DNA of 64,000 nucleotides from Rhabditoides inermis (Eukaryota; Nematoda; Chromadorea; Rhabditida; Rhabditidae): NCBI GenBank assembly GCA_963966185.1, contig CAWZYM010000266.1, positions 124,001 to 188,000 of the forward strand, read 5' to 3'. Shown piece by piece: positions 47,513 to 58,461 of this stretch (position 1 is its first letter; each line of letters starts with the position of its first letter). The notes under the pieces were generated by a model. It saw only the letters and a program-made list of their open reading frames with translations, ran no database searches and was not told where the DNA came from. The position numbers and the translations under genes were made by a program.

Positions 47513-48599
47513 ATGTGGTTGTTTTTCGTGTATCTACTGTATGGCATTCCATGTCTTACACTTTATTCTATCGTTGTTTATGTGATCCACAAACATAGAT
47601 CAGCCTACAGCCGCTTTCACGTAAACCACGTCATCTCGTGTGCAGTTTTGGTGGGCATTCATCACGTTTTACAAAGCAATAATGATTTTTTTCAATATTG
47701 ATTTTTTTCCAGCATTTTTCGTTCTGGATCGAAACACTGCTAGCAACAAAACTCTCCAATCTGACAACAAAAGACAGTATTTTCTCAAACGTTTACGAGT
47801 TCTTGAGCGGCATTCCTTCGTCTTTCATTTTCTTCATCTCCTTTGTTGCTACTTTCATGTGCTGGTCATTTGCGCTCATATCCATTTTTCACAGATTCAT
47901 AACAGTAGCTTTCGCCATCTCGTCTGAACTTGTTTGTTTGTTGAATATTTACAGTTCTATTTATATCATTCAGGTGTGGAAAAGGATTCGCCTTTTCCGT
48001 TATTTTGTAATGTTCATTTTGCCGATAGCATGTTCAACTCGTGCTCTTTTGAACACGGTCGAATACGTTTACAACACCGCTGAAAACAAATATTCGTTCA
48101 CACCCGCTGAGGTTGGTTCAATATTACAGAACACTGATCTTTTTTTCAGAATCGTGCCATGTTCCAAATTCTTTTGTACTACTCCGGTGTAACTACGATT
48201 GCACTAACTACATTCAACGTTGCAACCTACGTATTGATCATTAAACGGAATGTGCGATCAAAAATTCAAATTCAACTCTTCAAAATTGCATTCACACAAT
48301 TCATTCTTTATCTAACGCAGTTTCTAATAATCGTAAGTGTTTTTTTTTCAAACTCATGTAACCGTGATTCTTTTCAGCTCATTCGCTTCGTGTCTCTGAG
48401 TGGAGTGCTGCCGCATTGTTTGATAGTCTACTGCGCCAAGCTGGTTCCGTTCGCAGTGGATATGTTCACGCTGTCTCCCCCGTTCATCATGCTCGCATTC
48501 GATGGATCTCTCCGAAGAGGCGTCGTCAAGCTGGGCAGAGGAAGGAACGCCGTCAGCGCACGGGCGAACACGTCGAAACCGGTCACACCGTCAGTGTGA
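47513..48599 (+). CDS. nematode seven-transmembrane chemoreceptor, Srg-like
   Basis: Four exons in phase give 318 aa: 47513-47665, 47713-48111, 48150-48332, 48378-48599. Introns are 38-47 bp with TTTTCAG-type acceptors. The protein opens MWLFFVYLLYGIPCLTLYSI, like TM1 of the Srg (serpentine receptor class gamma) family, followed by about six more hydrophobic segments. These include FIFFISFVATFMCWSFALIS and LFRYFVMFILPIACS. NRAMFQILLYYSGVTTIALTT and LIRFVSLSGVLPHCLIVYC fall at TM5 and TM7 positions. The Ser/Thr-rich C-terminus follows FDGSLRRGVVKLGRG. These receptors sit in ciliated sensory neurons and detect odours or pheromones. Assignment to Srg rather than a sister class is by eye. The frame is intact. 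Confidence 0.82.
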
Positions 48600-49393
48600 T
48601 ATTGACAAACATTATCGCTTTTTGTCACGTATATGATGTGTGCAATAGAGTATGACTTCCGCGTAAAGAAAGGGGGTGTGGTGAGAGGAAGAAGGCTAGC
48701 GTGCAAGTGGCAGACGACTCGATGAAAGTTCAGTGTAGAGAGAAGGAGAATGAAATAAACTTGCCATTTTCAGCAGTTCTTATCCCCGTTGAGTTGCTTT
48801 TTTGGATTTTGATCCGTCCCTATCCGCATATGATGTATGTAGGAGACAATCAAACTTTTGTTTGTGCTTTCAGATTTTTCTGACATACACAAGTATTGTG
48901 TGGATAATGGACTACTTTTGAATTCCTCATTATTTTTTTCGCCAGCATGTGTGTGAATATTGTTATTGTTAACTACATTTCTGGTTTTTGTTCACTTCCC
49001 TACCAATAATCGTAGTGACGAATCTATTTAAATTATGTTCGAATCGTCAATAAAAAGTCGTTAGAAAAGTGGTGAATACAAGTATAACGACTTGGCCAAG
49101 TACTTGAATGTTGTCTTGGTTTAGAAAGACTAGGGGAGAAAAGGGGAACGAGAGACTTGTGAGAGAATGAATCAGAGAGGAAAGCTATCTGGGTGAGAGA
49201 ACTTTGATCTCTGTACTTTTTTTCTAGTGAGTAATTGCTTAGTCACTAAAAATGGTAATGTTACGGCTACCATTGTACGTTTTTCTACGCGGCTCTCTCG
49301 ACTTGGCAGTTTTCTCGTGATCTCAGCACGAGCGAAAAGGTTCTGATCACAATGTTCAGATGTCATGTGAAAGATATGATGGTTGCCTTTGTG
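48600..49393. other. no gene; likely 3' region of the chemoreceptor gene
   Basis: AATAAA occurs at about 49049-49054 on plus, distant from the stop. No exon is seen. Confidence 0.4.
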
Positions 49394-49421
49394 GGCAGGA
49401 AGGTAGAATCCCGGGTTTTTG

Positions 49422-49631
49422 AAAAAATAAGGGACAGTTTCGTGTTTTCTTAAGAAATAAGGGACAGTTTGCAAAAATAAGGGACAGTTTGCAAAAATAA
49501 GGGACAGTTTGCAAAAATAAGGAACAGTTTACAAAAATAAGGGACAGTTTGAAAAAATAAGGGACAGTTTAAAAATAAGGGACAGTTTGCAAAAATAAGG
49601 GACAGTTTACAAAAATAAGGGACAGTTTAAT
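49422..49631 (+). repeat. ten-unit tandem array in the left terminus
   Basis: Units of about 20 bp, AAAAATAAGGGACAGTTTRC. Unit 2 has an insert (TGTTTTCTTAAG) and unit 5 reads GGAACAG instead of GGGACAG. Confidence 0.92.
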
Positions 49632-49869
49632 ACCTTCTTAGAAACCCCTATAAACGGCATAAACCACCATAAAACACGATGTGTTCGCCTCTCCACACAA
49701 TATTAAATGAATGCGCGATCAAGACGATTCAGAGCCAAGCTTTATTTAACCAATCTAGTATTCCGCGCGATTTTCTTTTTTTTTGTTTTGAACCAAAAAA
49801 ATCAATCTTACATACATACGATGCGTTATTACAATATATGACGTGAAATGTGTGTATACATCTTCTGAA

Positions 49870-50589
49870 TCAAACAGGAACTTGATAGGAAATTGACAAG
49901 GTGTTAACGAAGTGGCGGAACTGCGATCCCGGTGCAGTACACCTCATCATAACCCATACATAAAACATGGAATTAGAGGGAACGTGTAGGTCATGCGATT
50001 CATAATTATGGAACTGATCTAGGACTATCTTGAATCGAGCGTAGTTGGGATCCGCAACAATGCTGTTGTCATTCAGCGAGAGAAAAGTAATGCGTTGCTG
50101 AAAATGTGTACACTTTATTTGGTATTTCATGACAATCGTACCGCATTGCCAGCCGACCATCTTCTTTGAATAGCGGAATGCCCTCCTGGCAATACGCTCA
50201 TACTGCTCCAGTCGCCAGCTAGGATAGTTCCTGCAACTCTAAGTGTTAATGCAATTTGTTTGCTTTGTACTACCGTCGTTAATGTGAAGAGGAATCTGGC
50301 GGAAAAGTTCCGTTTCTGGATCTGTTCCCGCGGGGACATTGAAAGCGAACGTATTGCAATCACTTCTTCTCAGAAAGTTGAAAGAAATGAAACCTTGGCG
50401 ATTGCTGTTTGCGGCGGTCGTCTCCTCAATAATATATAGTTTAAGATTAAAAAAAATGGTTTTGTTGGTACTAACCGTATGACCTGTTGTCAAGTAAACT
50501 TCCACAACATCTGAGGGTCCACCTAGCTTATGATGTACTATTTGACGTCCGTACCAGAGCTCGCTTTGGTCCCTTAATGAACGTAGCAT
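49870..50589 (-). CDS. unrecognised 193-aa cargo gene of the foldback-like element
   Basis: Four exons in perfect phase: 50476-50589, 50274-50424, 50142-50230, 49870-50097. Introns are 44-51 bp. An in-frame TAA lies just upstream of ATG 50589. The protein begins MLRSLRDQSELWYGRQIVHH and contains RSDCNTFAFNVPAGTDPETE, FLSLNDNSIVADPNYARFKI and a C-terminus VNTLSISYQVPV. No signal peptide, membrane segment or domain is recognised; a beta-rich globular fold is a guess. It reads outward into the left terminus, whose minus-strand AATAAA near 49739 probably ends the transcript. It starts 43 bp from the divergent plus-strand gene. Confidence 0.68.
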
Positions 50590-50632
50590 AGTTGTCCTTT
50601 AGTGCAAACAAACATAAAGTCCCAAATTGTAG

Positions 50633-51130
50633 ATGCGACCAATGCACTACTCCATCGGAAAGAAGCCGTTTGTAGTGTGTGACATGGGTCTTGTGTGTGT
50701 GCCAGACTGCCGATTCTGGGAGATATGCAAGCTTCTCGACGGTGAGCTGCTCACCCGGTGCGAGAACGAGTGGCCTATCATCGGAGCGTGTGAGTCATTC
50801 ATTCGTAACTATGTCTTCACTTAAATCACAACTGGTACCTGCCGTTCATGTTGTAATCAGATTCCATGTGATTGCGCGAGGTGAGAGTAACTATACTGTC
50901 TGTGCGCGGTGAGAGAGTGCTGGAGGGAGTGGAGAGAGAGAGAGAGAGAGAGAAAGAGAAAGAAAGAGAGAGAGAGAAAGAAAGAGAAAGAAAGAGAAAG
51001 AAAGAGAGAGAGAGAAAGAGAGAGAGAAAGAAAAAGAGAAAAAGAAAGAGTAGTGTGTGACATGGGTCTTGTGTGGTCTTGTAAGAGAGAGAGAAAGAGA
51101 AAGAGAAAGAGTAGTGTGTGACATGGGTCT

Positions 51131-51164
<34 letters not shown>

Positions 51165-51189
51165 AGAAAGAGAAAAAAAGAGAAAGAGA

Positions 51190-51241
<52 letters not shown>

Positions 51242-51490
51242 GAAAGAGAGCAGAGTACTGGAGAGAGAGCGCGTACAGCTCAGAATAACCGTCACTAATA
51301 ATACTGAATAGCACATTTCGAAATAGCTCACAGTTTTATCGTTTCGAATCGAAACGAGTATCGTTTCGATTTATATATTTCAGGCATTCTGGGAGGAGTG
51401 CTGGTGGTGGCCGGTGCGTGCAGCACCGTTGCTTTCCTGAAGCGGCGCTGGAACAGGCCGTACTTCTCCGCGAACGCTTCGTTCGCATGA
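50633..51490 (+). CDS. unrecognised 87-aa single-pass membrane protein, cargo of the foldback-like element
   Basis: Exons 50633-50789 and 51384-51490 join in phase 1 (GCG T|GC). The protein has a Cys-rich part (VVCDMGLVCVPDCRFWEICK, LTRCENEWP), a hydrophobic span (IIGACILGGVLVVAGACSTV) and a basic tail KRRWNRPYFSANASFA. AAATTGTAG immediately before the ATG may be a trans-splice acceptor, or the ATG may lie in an internal exon of a longer gene; no signal peptide is seen. The 594-bp intron is filled with GA repeats and two further copies of GTGACATGGGTCTTGTGTG taken from exon 1. AATAAA in the right terminus (about 51540) can serve as poly(A) signal. No family recognised. Confidence 0.55.
50926..51252. 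repeat. complex GA/GAAA microsatellite with embedded exon-derived unit
   Basis: GA and GAAA tracts are interrupted at about 51047 and 51109 by GTAGTGTGTGACATGGGTCT. The same 26-bp stretch occurs in the upstream coding exon at about 50673, so the tract expanded together with a piece of exon. Confidence 0.85.
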
Positions 51491-51654
51491 TTACCATAAA
51501 CCTTTTTAATCGAGACATCACCTGTTAGATGTGTTTGGTTAAATAAAGTTTGGTTCTGAATCGTCTTGATCGCGCATTCATTTAATATTGTGTGGAGCAG
51601 CGAACACATCGCGTTTTATGGTGGTTTATGCCGTTTATAGGGGTTTCTAAGAGG

Positions 51655-51860
51655 GTATTAAACTGTCCCTTATTTTTGTAAACTGTCCCTTATTTTTGCA
51701 AACTGTCCCTTATTTTTAAACTGTCCCTTATTTTTTCAAACTGTCCCTTATTTTTGTAAACTGTTCCTTATTTTTGCAAACTGTCCCTTATTTTTGCAAA
51801 CTGTCCCTTATTTTTGCAAACTGTCCCTTATTTCGGAAACTGTCCCTTATTTTTTCAAAA
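51655..51860 (-). repeat. ten-unit tandem array in the right terminus
   Basis: Inverse of the left array, matching it unit by unit, including the variant unit (AACTGTTCCTTA) in mirrored position. Confidence 0.92.
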
Positions 51861-51892
51861 ACCCGGGATTCTACCTTCCTGCCGTCTTTGTA

Positions 51893-52833
51893 ATGCACAG
51901 TAGTCATTGAGTCATGGGCGACGACAGGGAAAAGAACAATCTTTTTCTTCTTCTTTTTTTACAACGCATAAAAACTACACTATCAGTGGTGCATGTTATG
52001 AGGACCATTACGTTTTGTTACGATCACAATCACATAAGACATTATTATCATTGTTCAGTGAACAATTTCAACTAGACATTCGAGTGGATAGATAATATAA
52101 CAATCAGAATTTTTTTTAGAGATTGGACAAAAGATTCAACTGTTCTGCTAGTGTTCCGGTGAACACAAAAAAAAGGTTTCAAGTTAAAAACAAAACAAAA
52201 CATATATCAAGTTTATAGAGACAGAGAAGAAAAAAAAGTGGAGAAACGCGGTGCGAACCGCGTAAAACAACTCGATGATTATTCTAAAAAGAAACTAGTT
52301 ATAAAAAATAGAAGGTAAACGAATGAGAAGAAGTAAGGGCATTAGTGTTGTTCATCATGAGATGTGAAAGAGAGAAGGAGCAGAATCGAAAGAATCTCTC
52401 GAGATACCAGGTCAGACGAGAACCCAACCCAACAACGAGTGCCTGCAACAGAGGTAGGAGAGGAGCGTCACTTTGTACTGTACAATCTGTGTACTGTACA
52501 CTCGAAACTACAACTGTGTGCGAGGAGCAGACTGCATGCCGCCCAGTGGACGTGCGCGAGAAGGGACGAAGCGTAGAGGGGAGGTAACGAACCGACCCGG
52601 ATGCGATGACCCACTCGTGCCTCCTGCACCTCGTTTCGGAAAACCTTGCCGCCTTGCTTGTGCTGCGGAGCAGGCGGCTGGTGCGGAGAAGAGCGGACGC
52701 ATCTTGCGACTCGCTGCTGTTTCCCTTCAACACTTGACGACCATCCTATTTCCCTATCACTTTTGAGGCATAGGAAGATGGCGATTAGGCAGCCGACCCG
52801 CACCCGCCGCACACCGAGGCTCGCAGGATAGGA
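51893..52833. other. no gene supported
   Basis: Overlapping open frames on both strands at 52300-52830 have no domain or consistent splice structure. Confidence 0.4.
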
Positions 52834-53410
52834 GGAAGGAAGTGCACATGGTAGAAGCTGCTCCGGAAGGAGCTACACTACTATGGGAAGGAGTTGCACT
52901 TGAACTATTTTAGTAGTGTCAAAACATAACATACGTATGCATATCTTATTTTTATGACGTATTGTATGTTCACAATATCATATACAAGAAAGTTCTAGTG
53001 CTACAGCCTTCTAGAAATGCATATTGAGATATAGATATTATGCCAGTAGACATAAAGGTGTAGGCGCGGAAACAGTGCATTGATCAGCCTACATGAGTAG
53101 TGCGATGTGTGTTTCGCATATATTACAGTATAATCAGGTGTATGATCTGTATTATATAATAAGAGTGCATCAATCCTCGATATGAGCTAAACATCAGATC
53201 ACTAGTGAATGCAGATCTCCGGCTGGTACAGTTTCATGCTACTGTATTCGATCCAATACGGTCGAAAACACCCTTCTGTGTCAATAATTGTGCAAAAATG
53301 CTGATCTTTCACTAAACTGATCAACGTGCAACTCCTTCCTCATGCGGTGCAACTCCTGCATGAGCAGCTCCTTCCTAGCCCAGCAGCTCATTCCATGTGC
53401 ACTTCCTTCC
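52834..53410. mobile_element. MITE-like element, about 577 bp, with imperfect inverted ends
   Basis: GGAAGGAAGTGCACATGG near 52834 is inverted at the right end (CCATGTGCACTTCCTTCC, ending 53410). Inner parts share GGAAGGAGTTGCAC in mirrored positions, with extra copies on the right. The centre is AT-rich. Confidence 0.6.
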
Positions 53411-54978
53411 AACTATCGGCTCGCAGACGATACTGCAACAGCACGGGCACACTGGGACACGGTATTAGCAACACATAATACGACCTCCACATTCACTTCT
53501 GGGATGTGCACACTTTGGCTGGCTTCTTCCCAGCAGCCGTTCTTCCGATCGCGCGACAAAGAGGGTGACACTGCCGGAGGAGGAGAAGCCTTCTCCACAA
53601 CCGGAGCAGCGGGGGCGGGCATAGAAGCAGCAACGATTCATTCTCTAGTTTCTTCTTCTCATCCTCCTTCTTCTTCACTCCCTTCGAACACCCCACACTT
53701 TGAACACTCCGTGGCTATCGATATGCAAATGTCTCCAGCCTCCGGTCGTCTCACCCCCGGCGTTCTCTCGTCCCCTCTTTGACAGTACGCAAACACTTCC
53801 CATAGAGAGAGAGAGAGTGAGTGTTTGTGGCGTGTTGGTCCTTTAGCGCTCTCGCCGCCTCGCCCGTCTCTCACTCGCCCACTCTCTCTCGCTTTCCAGC
53901 CTCACTCACTCGCTACAGACTCGCCGCGGGCTGTCAACCCGAGATTGAGCTGCGCACCCCCGAGAGAGACAACTGATTAGTTGCCTCCACCACCATATTT
54001 GACAAACTCTACGGATTCGACAGTCTTTGGTCGGCTCGCGCGTTTCCGCTTTACGATTTCATCAGTTTCGCATGTGTTCGTATGTATCGTATTCATCCAC
54101 GTTTCCGTTGTGCGGCGCGCTTTTCATGTGGCGTGGTCGAGGTGTCCGTTTCGCTGACCGGCCGGTATCGCTTACCTGCTTACTTCCTGTGGCAGTCTGC
54201 CGGCGCGTTTAGGATGTCAATGTCATCCGCCACTCGCTGACTGTGGTGGAATCAGTCTCTTCGATTCTGACTTGGAGTGTATTTTAAAAGAGTTCGCAGA
54301 AACTTCGGAAAGCCTGTTTCAAATAGGCTGACCATTTACTGAGTTATGCGCTATGTCTATACTTTGTTTGCGTCTTGCACGTTTCTTCACACGTTGTCCA
54401 CAGCTTTCCCACTTTGTCTTGTCTGGCGTACGCTGGTTTGTTTGTCGAGAGAGAGAGAGAGATTACCTGTTGTCGATGTGCCATTGTTTGGCATGGCTGT
54501 TCACACCTCACGGATCACCGCAACTGGTGCGTTTGGTGCATTTTCACCCATATTGTGGGGGCAGGCATATTATCTGATCATCATCGACAATATCATTGTC
54601 GATGGATCTTCGACAATGATACTGTTTTGCTCTAAACATGTTATAAACGACTGACAACAAAACGTCCATCCATGCCGGCTTTTCCGAAGCGCACCCTCAC
54701 CGATCACCCTTCACCCCAATCACTACGGCGGTGGCTGCCCTTTGAGGGCGCGCCTTCGCGGACAGCCGTGTTTGTTTGTTTATATATGTGCCACAGTGCT
54801 GGTCTCTCTCTCTCTCTCTCTCATCTCAAGAGAGTGAAGTGGGGTCGCCCTCCCGGCGCTGGCAATTGACTCTGGGACAAACATGGCAATTGGCAACATA
54901 TCTCTAGAAAAGTACACGAACATTGTGCGCTTTCCAATACGACACGATTCGAAAACAATTTCACCAGACCGCTTTTAA
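53411..54978. other. no gene supported; Ser/Pro-coding frame at 53342-53782 uncertain
   Basis: A 146-codon plus-strand frame ends HSVAIDMQMSPASGRLTPGV then LSSPL. It overlaps the end of the inverted repeat and lacks splice or domain support. Short GA and TC tracts occur around 53807 and 54808. Confidence 0.3.
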
Positions 54979-55331
54979 AGGAACAGTGGCGACTTATTTT
55001 TGAATCAGAGTATTATTAAAAGTTATATTAACCTAACACATTTGCAATTTTTGCGAAAGAACGACGATTCTGCGTTACTTTCGAATCTGCCACTGCCAAG
55101 GATGCAGACGAAAATTTGAATTACCCGCCAACGCTTCAATACTGCACGTTTGGGTCGGAGGCGTAAGCGCAAATGAACGTGGCGTCTCACTTGCTTCATG
55201 GCTCAGTGCATGTGCGCTGCGTTGTGTCCCCGAGCCTGGCGGGTTCGATTTCGGTCAAAACCAAATGTTTTGCTCGTGTGAAAATGAGAAGTTGTGGCAG
55301 GTTGTGGCAGAAATAAGTCGCCACTGTGCCT
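54979..55331. mobile_element. 353-bp TTAA-flanked MITE, uninterrupted copy of the Tc1 target
   Basis: Ends AGGAACAGTGGCGACTTATT and AATAAGTCGCCACTGTGCCT are inverted. TTAA flanks both sides (54975-54978 and 55332-55335), the piggyBac-type target. The interior at 55196-55262 resembles a tRNA (TGGCTCAGTGCATG and GGGTTCGATTTC). It matches 43557-43606 plus 45161-45300, with the Tc1-like element absent at the TA of GTTATATTAACC. Confidence 0.8.
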
Positions 55332-55556
55332 TTAACCGTACTTTGCCAGGCTCCCGACACAAAAGCAAGCACAAGAAAAGTTTCATCCGAACTGCCACAC
55401 ACTTAACTAACCTAATTGCGTGAAACGTGATTTGCAAGTGTCTAATTAGGCTCGACGCTCTGCTGCCGTGGAGACCGCGTCTAAGTGCGCAGCCGCAGAA
55501 TAAGGTGGCGGTGATTTCTTGTCATTTGTGTTTCGCAAGCCGTGTTTTGTCAGACA

Positions 55557-55581
55557 GTGTGTGTGTGTGTGTGTGTGCGGT

Positions 55582-55638
<57 letters not shown>
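55557..55638. repeat. (GT)n followed by (TC)n microsatellites
   Basis: GT tract at about 55557-55576, then (CT)n 55587-55638. The 55336-56635 region has no supported exon apart from the cadherin 5' end. Confidence 0.9.
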
Positions 55639-55640
<2 letters not shown>

Positions 55641-56565
55641 GACCACCCTCTCCAGTGTATACTCACGCCAACTCTGCGCTCTCTCCGTTTCACATGCTCT
55701 CTGCCTCGCCTCAGTAATCCCTCCACCCTTTCCCTCAGGGCACCCCTCTTGTGTATTGTGCAGTGTTCGTTCATGATTTGGTCCGAATTTCGAACGCGCT
55801 CTCTCCTTCCTCCTTTCTCCTTTTCTCTCATCTACCCCGCCCTCAACTACTCGGAACTTTAAACTGCTCACAATCAAATATGCAGTGATTTAATACAGCC
55901 TAGAGTGATCTCCCCAGTTCTGCTGTACTGATGAGATCTATTACAAGTCGCGTCGAGTCTTCCGTTCCCCGTTTCACTCCTCACCCTCTTTCTTCTGTAG
56001 AGTAAATGTTCCGCACGCGTCCGTAAGAAGAGAAGAGCTAACAGTTCGAGGCGAGGTGAGGCTAGAGAGCGAGAGAGAACGCATAGACACTGCGCGTTTC
56101 GACGAGTGCGCAGGCGGCTAGCGCAAGTCATTAGGAGTGAAGCGAGAGAGAGGGAGAGAGATACAGTGACGCCCTGCGCGTGCGACGCATTTTCGCGCGC
56201 GGTGTGTGTTCAACTGAAAAGCACTCAAAACGCGGAGGTAATTGCTCTTGTTTGGGGCGAGATCGGGGTGAGCACTCACATTTCCTCTATTCGTGCACTC
56301 TGCGCACGCATTCCATGCTGTATTTCGTGATACCATGACTCATACTTGTGCCCCACTCATCTTCGTTTTTGTGGACTTTCTCTCTCTCTCTCTCTCTCTC
56401 TCACTCTCGATGGTCCCTTGTCTCGATATGGAGTCTCGATTAAGCCCGCTCTCATCGCCGATTCTCTGCGTCTCTCCCAATCACACACTCTCTCATCGCA
56501 GTCTGACCGCGCTCCACACTCGAGACGACTTCTATTTCTGGGATTGTGATATCATTTCATCATTG

Positions 56566-56573
56566 CAGAGGCT
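56566..56573 (+). promoter_or_regulatory. possible splice acceptor before the cadherin first coding exon
   Basis: CATCATTGCAG ends about 62 bp before ATG 56636. It may receive a spliced leader or a 5' untranslated exon. Confidence 0.35.
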
Positions 56574-56635
56574 CGCCGAAAATACATGAACATACGTCAT
56601 CTGCACGAGAATCACTATTGATTGATCGATTCGGG

Positions 56636-56797
56636 ATGCGGCGTCGCCTCGTCTTTGTCATTCTACTGTTGCTCGTCGGTCCGGCAAGGACACAGTACCA
56701 GCAGCCATATCAGCAAGCCAACTCACTAGAACAACAGAATGCCATTCCCAGCAACCATCCGCCCGTGCTGCAGGTGAAAAACACCGCTATATGAGTA

Positions 56798-56849
<52 letters not shown>

Positions 56850-58201
56850 CGTCATCTCCAGGTTTCGTCGACGGAGGGCTATCTTCCGGAGACTGCCGAG
56901 ATCGGGACGACGGTGCGCGTCTCTCCCAACATGCACAGCGACAGCCTGCAGATCCTCGTCAACGACGACGACTTGGTGAGATTCGAAGCAACTATTTTGA
57001 ACAAACATGTCTACTGTTCATGCTCTCATGTTTTCATACATGCGAGAAAGATATCTTGGAGATGGAGACAGTTTCGCGAATTGTATACCACATCGTTGAG
57101 ACAGTTCCGTTGATTTTCTTACGATCAAAGACTCGGCAAGAAATACTTCATTTAGCGGCAAATTCGATTTCAAATCTGAAACGTAACAGTCGATTTCGCA
57201 CAAGAAAGTAGCGATAGTGCTCTTGCGAGAAACATCGGGTTGAAGAGAGTGGCGTGATGCGTACTCGACTAAAGTATCGTGGTGTGTGGTGTCTTCGTCC
57301 AATTGTTGAAAGTTCTCAACAATGTTTCAGAAGGCGGGCATGCCTCCGGCTACCTACCAGTATATCCTCACCGGCCTGGGGGCGACGATCTTCGCCGTCG
57401 ACCAGCGCGGCTACGTCTACCTCAACGTGCCCGAGATAGACGCCGACCCGCCCAACCCAAGCACCTACCAGCTCAACGTGAGTCGCCGAGTTACAGTGTG
57501 TGCAGTAGAACAGTATATGAGGACCTTTTCGAGAGTGGCGGCTCTTTTTTCTCTCCTCTTTTTCTGTCACTGTCTTCAAACTGGCTAGATTGGAGCACTA
57601 AGCGTTTCGAGAAGCTATTCGCTTCGCGGCGCTACTCTGTGAACAATTTGTTTTTGAGTATGGCATAATGCGATACCGGATAAATGTTGAAGTGAATTGA
57701 CGTGAAACGTACTTGATTGCAGGTGCAAGCGCGGGAGGTGGACACTGTCCCTATCCGTTCATCCGATCCGGTGGCGATCACCATCCACATCATGGACGCC
57801 AACGACAACGCGCCCGCCTTCGACTACCCCATCTACACGGCCAACACAACGGCCACGGGGGGAGCGAGGGAGATAGTCGAGGTGCGCATCGGAAAATGCA
57901 TCTCATAGGCGAAAACATGAAACGGGACTGCTGCACTAGTTTTCATTTATGTCGCAATCGTTACGTATTACTGAACGTTCTTGCCAGATTTCAGTGCATA
58001 GGTGGAAGTGAAATGTATTTGGCGCAGTCGCGGTCATGTCCGTTTGTTGATTTCGAACCACGTTTCCTCACACAACGAATAATTCAGTTTATTATTATTA
58101 TAGGTTTTCAAGTGTTTTGCTTTATTTGGCGTTTCTAGGTCCGCGCGACAGATGTGGACGCCGGAAAGTTTGGCGAGATCACCTACGCCATCACACAGGT
58201 G

Positions 58202-58247
<46 letters not shown>

Positions 58248-58407
58248 TCTCCCGTGCTATTTTACTTCCAGCTGGCCAGCATTCTCATAACTTGTTTGTT
58301 TCACAGGTGACGAATGGGGCGGAGGATGTGTTCCGGTACGACGCGTCGAGCAACCAGCTCATCGCCGACGGAGACCTCACCCCAGGAGAGAGGTACCAGG
58401 TGAGACT

Positions 58408-58461
<54 letters not shown>

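Larger units (their letters stand above)
49394..51883. mobile_element. 2.5-kb foldback-like element with repeat-bearing termini and two cargo genes
   Basis: Ends are GGCAGGAAGGTAGAATCCCG and its exact inverse. Left arm 49394-49757 and right arm 51536-51883 are inverted copies. Each contains ten units like AAAAATAAGGGACAGTTTGC. Flanks GCCTTTGTG (49385-49393) and GTCTTTGTA (51884-51892) look like a 9-bp target duplication with two differences. The interior holds two intact intron-containing genes in divergent orientation, a GA-rich intron, and no transposase. Long termini with internal tandem repeats are known from Foldback and Galileo elements; relation to these is not shown. Confidence 0.8.

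Noticed and set aside
48701..48883. 60-codon plus-strand frame after the chemoreceptor
   Set aside because: It lies in the likely 3' region, with no splice link and no recognised features.
49394..51883. CRISPR-like reading of the regularly spaced 20-bp repeats
   Set aside because: The units are nearly contiguous, with no unique spacers, in a eukaryotic inverted-repeat element.
52345..52831. Overlapping frames on both strands
   Set aside because: Three frames are simultaneously open without any recognisable domain. This is consistent with local composition only.
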